A stretch of 49,123 nt of DNA from Bacteroidales bacterium (GTDB lineage: Bacteria; Bacteroidota; Bacteroidia; Bacteroidales; GWA2-32-17), in NCBI GenBank assembly GCA_013314715.1, contig JABUFC010000024.1, positions 1 to 49,123 on the forward strand. The letters are read 5' to 3'. Of this stretch, positions 45,901 through 49,123 are shown in pieces (within the stretch, counting starts at the first letter, position 1; the number at the start of each line of letters is the position of its first letter). A program made the position numbers and the translations under genes. The notes under the pieces are model-generated. The model was not told the origin of the DNA. It did no database searches and saw nothing but the letters and a program-made list of their open reading frames with translations.

Positions 45901-48506
45901 GTTCCGTTCACTTCGTGCCAATCGTATGAATAAGTTCCTGCCTGACTTACTGTGACCGAGGTGTTTGCAGAATGATTATTTTGAAACGAAGATACTCCAG
46001 GTCCGCTTATTTGAGTCCATGTGCCAACTCCAAGTGAAGCAATAGCTTGAAGATTATAGTTTAAACCACAGATACTATCATCAGCACCAGCATTTGTTGT
46101 TGGCATAATACAACAATAAGGATGCCCATAAGGTAAAACGGTTAGAGTGTGCTGCGTTTGAGTAGAACTACATCCATTTTGCGTAACAGTTAACGAAATA
46201 GTGTAAGCTCCATCGTTGGTATATTGAACCACATAGGGTCCTTGTCCACTTCCGCTAATAACAGTTCCACCACCAAAATCCCATGTATAAGTGGCAGTTG
46301 CAGGTGCTGACCCTGTATACTGGATAGTGGTTGTGCTGTTGATGCAAATAGAATCGTTATAATTAAAAGTTGATGTTGGCTGTTGTATAAATGTAATTAC
46401 AACCGTATCTCTATCTTCGCAACCTGTTCCGTTCACTTCGTGCCAATCGTATGAATAAGTTCCTGCCTGACTTACTGTGACCGAGGTGTTTGCAGAATGA
46501 TTATTTTGAAACGAAGATACTCCAGGTCCGCTTATTTGAGTCCATGTGCCAACTCCAAGTGAAGCAATAGCTTGAAGATTATAGTTTAAACCACAGATAC
46601 TATCATCAGCACCAGCATTTGTTGTTGGCATAATACAACAATAAGGATGCCCATAAGGTAAAACGGTTAGAGTGTGCTGCGTTTGAGTAGAACTACATCC
46701 ATTTTGCGTAACAGTTAACGAAATAGTGTAAGCTCCATCGTTGGTATATTGAACCACATAGGGTCCTTGTCCACTTCCGCTAATAACAGTTCCACCACCA
46801 AAATCCCATGTATAAGTGGCAGTTGCAGGTGCTGACCCTGTATACTGGATAGTGGTTGTGCTGTTGATGCAAATAGAATCGTTATAATTAAAAGTTGATG
46901 TTGGCTGTGGTTCCACTGTAACGTCTTGAGTTGTTACAAAATCGCATAAGGTATCCGTAATAGTTATGGTACCATTGCATTTTAGTTTAAAATCATCAAT
47001 ATTCCATCCTTTGTAAGTTACACTTCCATCGGTAGTTCCAATTCCAAAACGTACCTTAAAATTGGAGTTATTGGTAGCCTGTGGAACCGAATAGGTTCTT
47101 AACGTCCAAGCTGTTTCGTTAAGCGATGAAGTATTAGTCCAAATTTGTTGCCATGCAGAGCCGTTATAAGCTTCAATATACATATGGTCGTAGGTTGGAC
47201 TTTCAACACCGCTATGACTATAAAATTCGATATTACAGGTATTTAAGTTTGCGCAGTTTATAGTTGGGCTTGTAAGCCAATAAGTTTGAGTTAAGCTGTT
47301 TTGATAACATCCACCAAGCCAATTCCCGATAATGTAATTATCGGAAGTAGCTGTATGGTCTTGTGATGGGTCTTGACTTCCGCTACAACCCGAACTTCCT
47401 GTTGCCGATCCCCTTGTCCATTGAGTTCCATAACCTGTCCATCCTTTATCGGTAGAAAAGTCGTCGAAAAAGAAAGTTAACATTCCGGTAGCCGAGTTTG
47501 TAGTAACATAGTAATGGTGGTAAGTAATGGTATGTGTTCCCACGCCTGCAATAGATGGGTCAAATGCATTGCCCGATATTCCTGGACCCGAAAATACTCC
47601 AGGCGTAGGGCTGCCTGTTAAAGTCGAAGGAGCATCGGTTACACAATAAGTATTGTTTAATCCGCTAATAGACATAGTTGGAGGTGGATATACGGCAACA
47701 TATACGCTATCTGATGCAGAAGCTGAGGTAACTGAAACTGTTGCAACAAAATATCCGCTTGTTTGAGCAGTTATGGTTGTGCTATATGTATTATTTGATA
47801 CAACGTTGCCATTGTAAATACCTTGTATTACTTGGCTGGGAGGAGGGCAGAAAATTTGTACATTATCGAGCCCCCAGTGGTCGTAGTTGTTTCCTGATGT
47901 TACATCCTGATACCAGCTAAACCAAACAGTACCATTTACCGGCACGTTTTCGCAATAATGCTGCCAGGTGGTTAATACCGGATCGTATCCTCCATTAGGA
48001 TCCCAATAATTTATATCGATCCATGGACCGCTTGGTCCTGCAGTAGAATATTGTAAATGTACCCCTTCAGTTGATTCGTCGGGTCCTTCGCAGGGTGATG
48101 AATTTGATTCAGAAGCGTATTTCATATCAAAACATATCTGACATTGTGTTGTTACATTGTAACCAACAGTTGTAAGCCTTCGTGGAAAGCTTGTTGCAGG
48201 TCCTATCCATAGGTATGTAGTTCCATCAGATCCTGGTCCGCAAGGATTATTAAACATAGGTGAAGCATTCGATGACCAACCTGTTCCTATGTTTCCGTTA
48301 TTAAAATCGTTGTTCATCATATACGTAGGACATCCGGCATCGGGATAGGCAAAACTAACCTGATCGCCTTGACAAATTTTTATTGTATCAGGGTTTAATA
48401 AAAAATCGCCATTGTAATATACGGTATCAATGGTTAAAGAACATTGCGAAAAACCTTGAAATGACAACAAAGTATATAAAATGACTATCTGAAAAAATCT
48501 ATTCAT
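42969..48506 (-). CDS. Giant surface protein with PKD and SprB-type repeats, T9SS type B cargo
   Basis: This 1845-residue exported protein has a signal peptide (about 1-20), a reelin/MAM-like domain (about 57-215), an Ig-like stretch, a second MAM-like domain (about 345-510), two identical 175-residue PKD-containing units (about 536-885), a further PKD unit, six SprB-type repeats (about 965-1420, each ending in a TDxxGCxxT and EP pattern), further Ig/PKD domains (WNFGDGSQSE, IWAFGDGDSS) and a CHU_C/type B sorting domain (last ~85 residues: DDLNDIFYV, IYDRWGEIIYET, GTYTWLVKY). It resembles the gliding adhesin SprB in kind, though much shorter. Adhesion is the likely role. No PorP/SprF-type partner gene is adjacent. 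It looks richer in G+C than its neighbours. Confidence 0.9.
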   Translation of the reverse strand: MNRFFQIVILYTLLSFQGFSQCSLTIDTVYYNGDFLLNPDTIKICQGDQVSFAYPDAGCPTYMMNNDFNNGNIGTGWSSNASPMFNNPCGPGSDGTTYLWIGPATSFPRRLTTVGYNVTTQCQICFDMKYASESNSSPCEGPDESTEGVHLQYSTAGPSGPWIDINYWDPNGGYDPVLTTWQHYCENVPVNGTVWFSWYQDVTSGNNYDHWGLDNVQIFCPPPSQVIQGIYNGNVVSNNTYSTTITAQTSGYFVATVSVTSASASDSVYVAVYPPPTMSISGLNNTYCVTDAPSTLTGSPTPGVFSGPGISGNAFDPSIAGVGTHTITYHHYYVTTNSATGMLTFFFDDFSTDKGWTGYGTQWTRGSATGSSGCSGSQDPSQDHTATSDNYIIGNWLGGCYQNSLTQTYWLTSPTINCANLNTCNIEFYSHSGVESPTYDHMYIEAYNGSAWQQIWTNTSSLNETAWTLRTYSVPQATNNSNFKVRFGIGTTDGSVTYKGWNIDDFKLKCNGTITITDTLCDFVTTQDVTVEPQPTSTFNYNDSICINSTTTIQYTGSAPATATYTWDFGGGTVISGSGQGPYVVQYTNDGAYTISLTVTQNGCSSTQTQHTLTVLPYGHPYCCIMPTTNAGADDSICGLNYNLQAIASLGVGTWTQISGPGVSSFQNNHSANTSVTVSQAGTYSYDWHEVNGTGCEDRDTVVITFIQQPTSTFNYNDSICINSTTTIQYTGSAPATATYTWDFGGGTVISGSGQGPYVVQYTNDGAYTISLTVTQNGCSSTQTQHTLTVLPYGHPYCCIMPTTNAGADDSICGLNYNLQAIASLGVGTWTQISGPGVSSFQNNHSANTSVTVSQAGTYSYDWHEVNGTGCEDRDTVVITFIQQPVASFTATPIDCYGQASTITFTGSATGTANYNWNFGTDATIVSGSGSGPYQVTWTTPGNINISLQIVDNHCPSNTATVTINQPPALNANVNVSPVTCASDTNGTVTINVTGGTPQYSYQWSNTTGPPFPAGTYSVTITDVNNCSLTYPFTVTEPNPIVVVPNQTNLTCYQNNSGMATVSVTGGTGSYTYNWTNNVSTSDTANNLAAGTYTVSITDGNGCLVTHDFTLTEPSAVNIQTIATINPTCFGQCNGSIQVAGTGGTSTSYTYQWSNLASTPSINSLCAGNYYVTVADANNCTATQSFILTETPQVIANISSTIDVLCHGQCTGSATVTITNGVAPYSYSWSNNTNNPTATSLCAGQYDVTVFDVNGCTATTSATINEPTELTSQINNIQATQCYGDCNGSATVTASGGTPPYAYNWSSGTPDLPTNNSLCAGTHFVTVTDANGCSSTATAMVPEPSELVITQIDKTDLTCNGSNDGTITIYITGGVGTWYYSIPNITDTISQFNHLAAGNYTVTVTDSRGCSKTGSVIINEPSPLVVSAQNLYNICNGEWAYLTANATGGTPNYTFYWNGNPGNSSIGIQPTTNTTYTVSATDAHGCTSNTVNINITVSSPLVVDVTASPMAVCPGQEVQLTPNMYAGGGPPYLITLPDGTVVTPPVSIYPQESGYYMLYVKDVCGSVAHDSVYITVHPLPEVQFSSDIVSGCEPLTVTFHPQVSSPGQNYQWNFGDGSQSEISFDQNPVHTFNNDGLYDITLTITSPHGCINSYTYQDMIRVYPTPDARFIFSPLVPSIVDPEVLFTNLSADADMYIWAFGDGDSSNAQNPYHWYHHIGNYLAELIAVTNYGCKDTARSYVPVRDEYTFYAPTYISPDNDDLNDIFYVVGNGITSKNFKMYIYDRWGEIIYETDKYDPNDPPKYGWDGRAKNNKDVPIGTYTWLVKYYDPSNVEHIKSGAVSVIR
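44248..45610 (-). repeat. Six SprB-type protein repeats
   Basis: About six consecutive units of roughly 75 residues, each with a Cys-containing opening (TCYQNNSG, TCFGQCNG, LCHGQCTG, QCYGDCNG and similar), a GGTPxYxYxWSN centre and a GTYTVTVTDxNGC ending. The units have diverged, unlike the duplicated segment at 45853-46902. Confidence 0.85.
45853..46902 (-). repeat. Perfect 525-bp in-frame tandem duplication
   Basis: 45853-46377 and 46378-46902 read as the same sequence throughout; identity continues 6 bp (GGCTGT) into the right flank. The 525-bp period is 175 codons, so the reading frame is kept. Each unit encodes a PKD-like domain (WDFGGGTVISGSGQGPYVV) plus a Cys-rich beta stretch. Confidence 0.93.
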
Positions 48507-48936
48507 AGAATTCTACTTTAAAATTCACAATTTCAAATTTCGATAATACTGAACTTCGGTTGTTTTGCAATTGTTTAATATATACCATTAGTCCTTTGGG
48601 AGAGGTTTTATCGCAATTCCCTTCGATGCTTTCCGAAGGAGCTAATTCGATGGTATAAGTATTTTCGGAAGTTTTGGGTTTGTCGCATGTTACACATGCG
48701 CCGTTGAGCCAATTATCTATATTCCAACTTATAGTTGCATGCAGGTTAGTAGTATTGACCAATTGTAATTGATAAAATAGCTGATGAATGCCATTTGCAT
48801 TGTCATGACATTCTATTTCGCGAGCGAATATCTGAATACCTTGTTCTTCTTTAATAATCTTTATAGGATTATTTTGGCTCAACATCACTTGTTGACCTAA
48901 TAGGGCAAAAAATGCAAAAACAAAAATGGTTCTCAT
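48499..48936 (-). CDS. Small secreted protein of unknown function
   Basis: This 145-residue protein has a signal peptide (about residues 1-20, ends MLSQ). The mature part is probably all-beta and contains four Cys, among them the pair in NGACVTCDKP and one in SIEGNCDKTS. I do not recognise the family. Its end overlaps the start of the giant surface protein by 8 bp, and it is the first gene after a consensus promoter, so the two are co-transcribed and probably translationally coupled. It has no T9SS sorting domain. A role as periplasmic or surface partner of the giant protein is an inference from context only. Confidence 0.75.
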   Translation of the reverse strand: MRTIFVFAFFALLGQQVMLSQNNPIKIIKEEQGIQIFAREIECHDNANGIHQLFYQLQLVNTTNLHATISWNIDNWLNGACVTCDKPKTSENTYTIELAPSESIEGNCDKTSPKGLMVYIKQLQNNRSSVLSKFEIVNFKVEFYE

Positions 48937-48997
48937 AAAAATTTATTTTTAGACGTTGATTTTCTGAATTGGTTGCCAAGATAGCTATTATTTTGTG

Positions 48998-49009
48998 AGA
49001 CCTTTGCAA
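48998..49009. repeat. Copy of the MITE-like end sequence
   Basis: AGACCTTTGCAA is identical to the first 12 bases of the left end of the element at 17271. No matching partner end lies between here and the window edge. Confidence 0.5.
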
Positions 49010-49037
49010 AATTATATTATTTTTTTGATATATCAAA
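49007..49037 (-). promoter_or_regulatory. Promoter of the small secreted protein/giant surface protein pair
   Basis: On the minus strand TTTG (49037 to 49034), a 19-bp spacer and TAATTTTG (49014 to 49007) fit the Bacteroidetes consensus at every fixed position. A perfect 18-bp AT-rich palindrome (49022-49039, centre GATATATC) overlaps the -33 box and could be an operator. The leader is about 60-65 nt. Confidence 0.7.
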
Positions 49038-49123
49038 AATATTTGCCTAAAATTGAATTTTTAAGGTAATGATTCAAATTGCAGGACGATTTTATTCAAA
49101 AAAACATCTTTTTTAAAGCCAAA

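Overview
The window is a low-GC chromosomal segment from a member of the Bacteroidota. This rests on several independent signs: five proteins with type IX secretion (T9SS) C-terminal sorting domains, a short primary sigma factor without region 1.1, gliding-type GldF/GldG, type B ribosomal protein L31, a DUF4290 protein, and promoters of the Bacteroidetes type (TTTG, 19-20 bp, TAnnTTTG). Shine-Dalgarno sites are hard to see, as is usual in the phylum. I recognise no tRNA, rRNA, CRISPR array, prophage or intact insertion sequence. The sequence does not identify the species.

Layout. 46-9100 (minus): a short gene run (SUI1/YciH-like factor, MerR regulator, M23 peptidase, VanZ-like protein) below three large T9SS cargo proteins: a modular adhesin-like protein, an M43 metalloprotease and a C10 cysteine protease. 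9182-10735: nadB. 10829-17130: a tight nucleotide-sugar operon, ugd-uxs-rfbA-rfbC-rfbD-phosphohexomutase, with a near-consensus promoter. 17131-17774: the only long non-coding stretch, holding a MITE-like repeat element and the promoters of the sigma factor gene (17775-18635). 18710-22515 (minus): an Omp28-like T9SS protein, purC and phoH. 22791-24632 (plus): SAM-hydroxide adenosyltransferase-family protein, a small ABM-domain protein and mazG. 24636-25627 (minus): a thioesterase and a degenerate DUF3267 protein. 25845-28840 (plus): L31, PIN-PhoH ATPase and an ArsB-type permease. 28835-37015 (minus): a propeller/transglutaminase protein, a LysM lytic transglycosylase, and a close-packed run uvrD-DUF4290-murA-tlpA-nudix. 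37173-42862 (minus): recG, gldF, gldG and a DUF4340 gene. 42969-48936 (minus): a 1845-residue surface protein with PKD and SprB-type repeats and a type B T9SS signal, preceded by a small overlapping secreted protein.

Most of the window is housekeeping: envelope building (murA, lytic transglycosylase, M23, nucleotide sugars), genome maintenance (uvrD, recG, mazG, nudix) and core transcription and translation. The accessory layer is the secreted T9SS cargo. The strongest unusual signals are an apparently perfect 525-bp in-frame tandem duplication inside the giant surface protein, a 246-bp MITE-like element beside the sigma factor gene whose end sequence recurs near the window's right edge, a MurA carrying Asp instead of the catalytic Cys, and a cytosolic-looking propeller-transglutaminase fusion. 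I see no clear evidence of an entirely new multi-gene system. The best candidate for an under-described unit is the giant surface protein with its small co-encoded partner.
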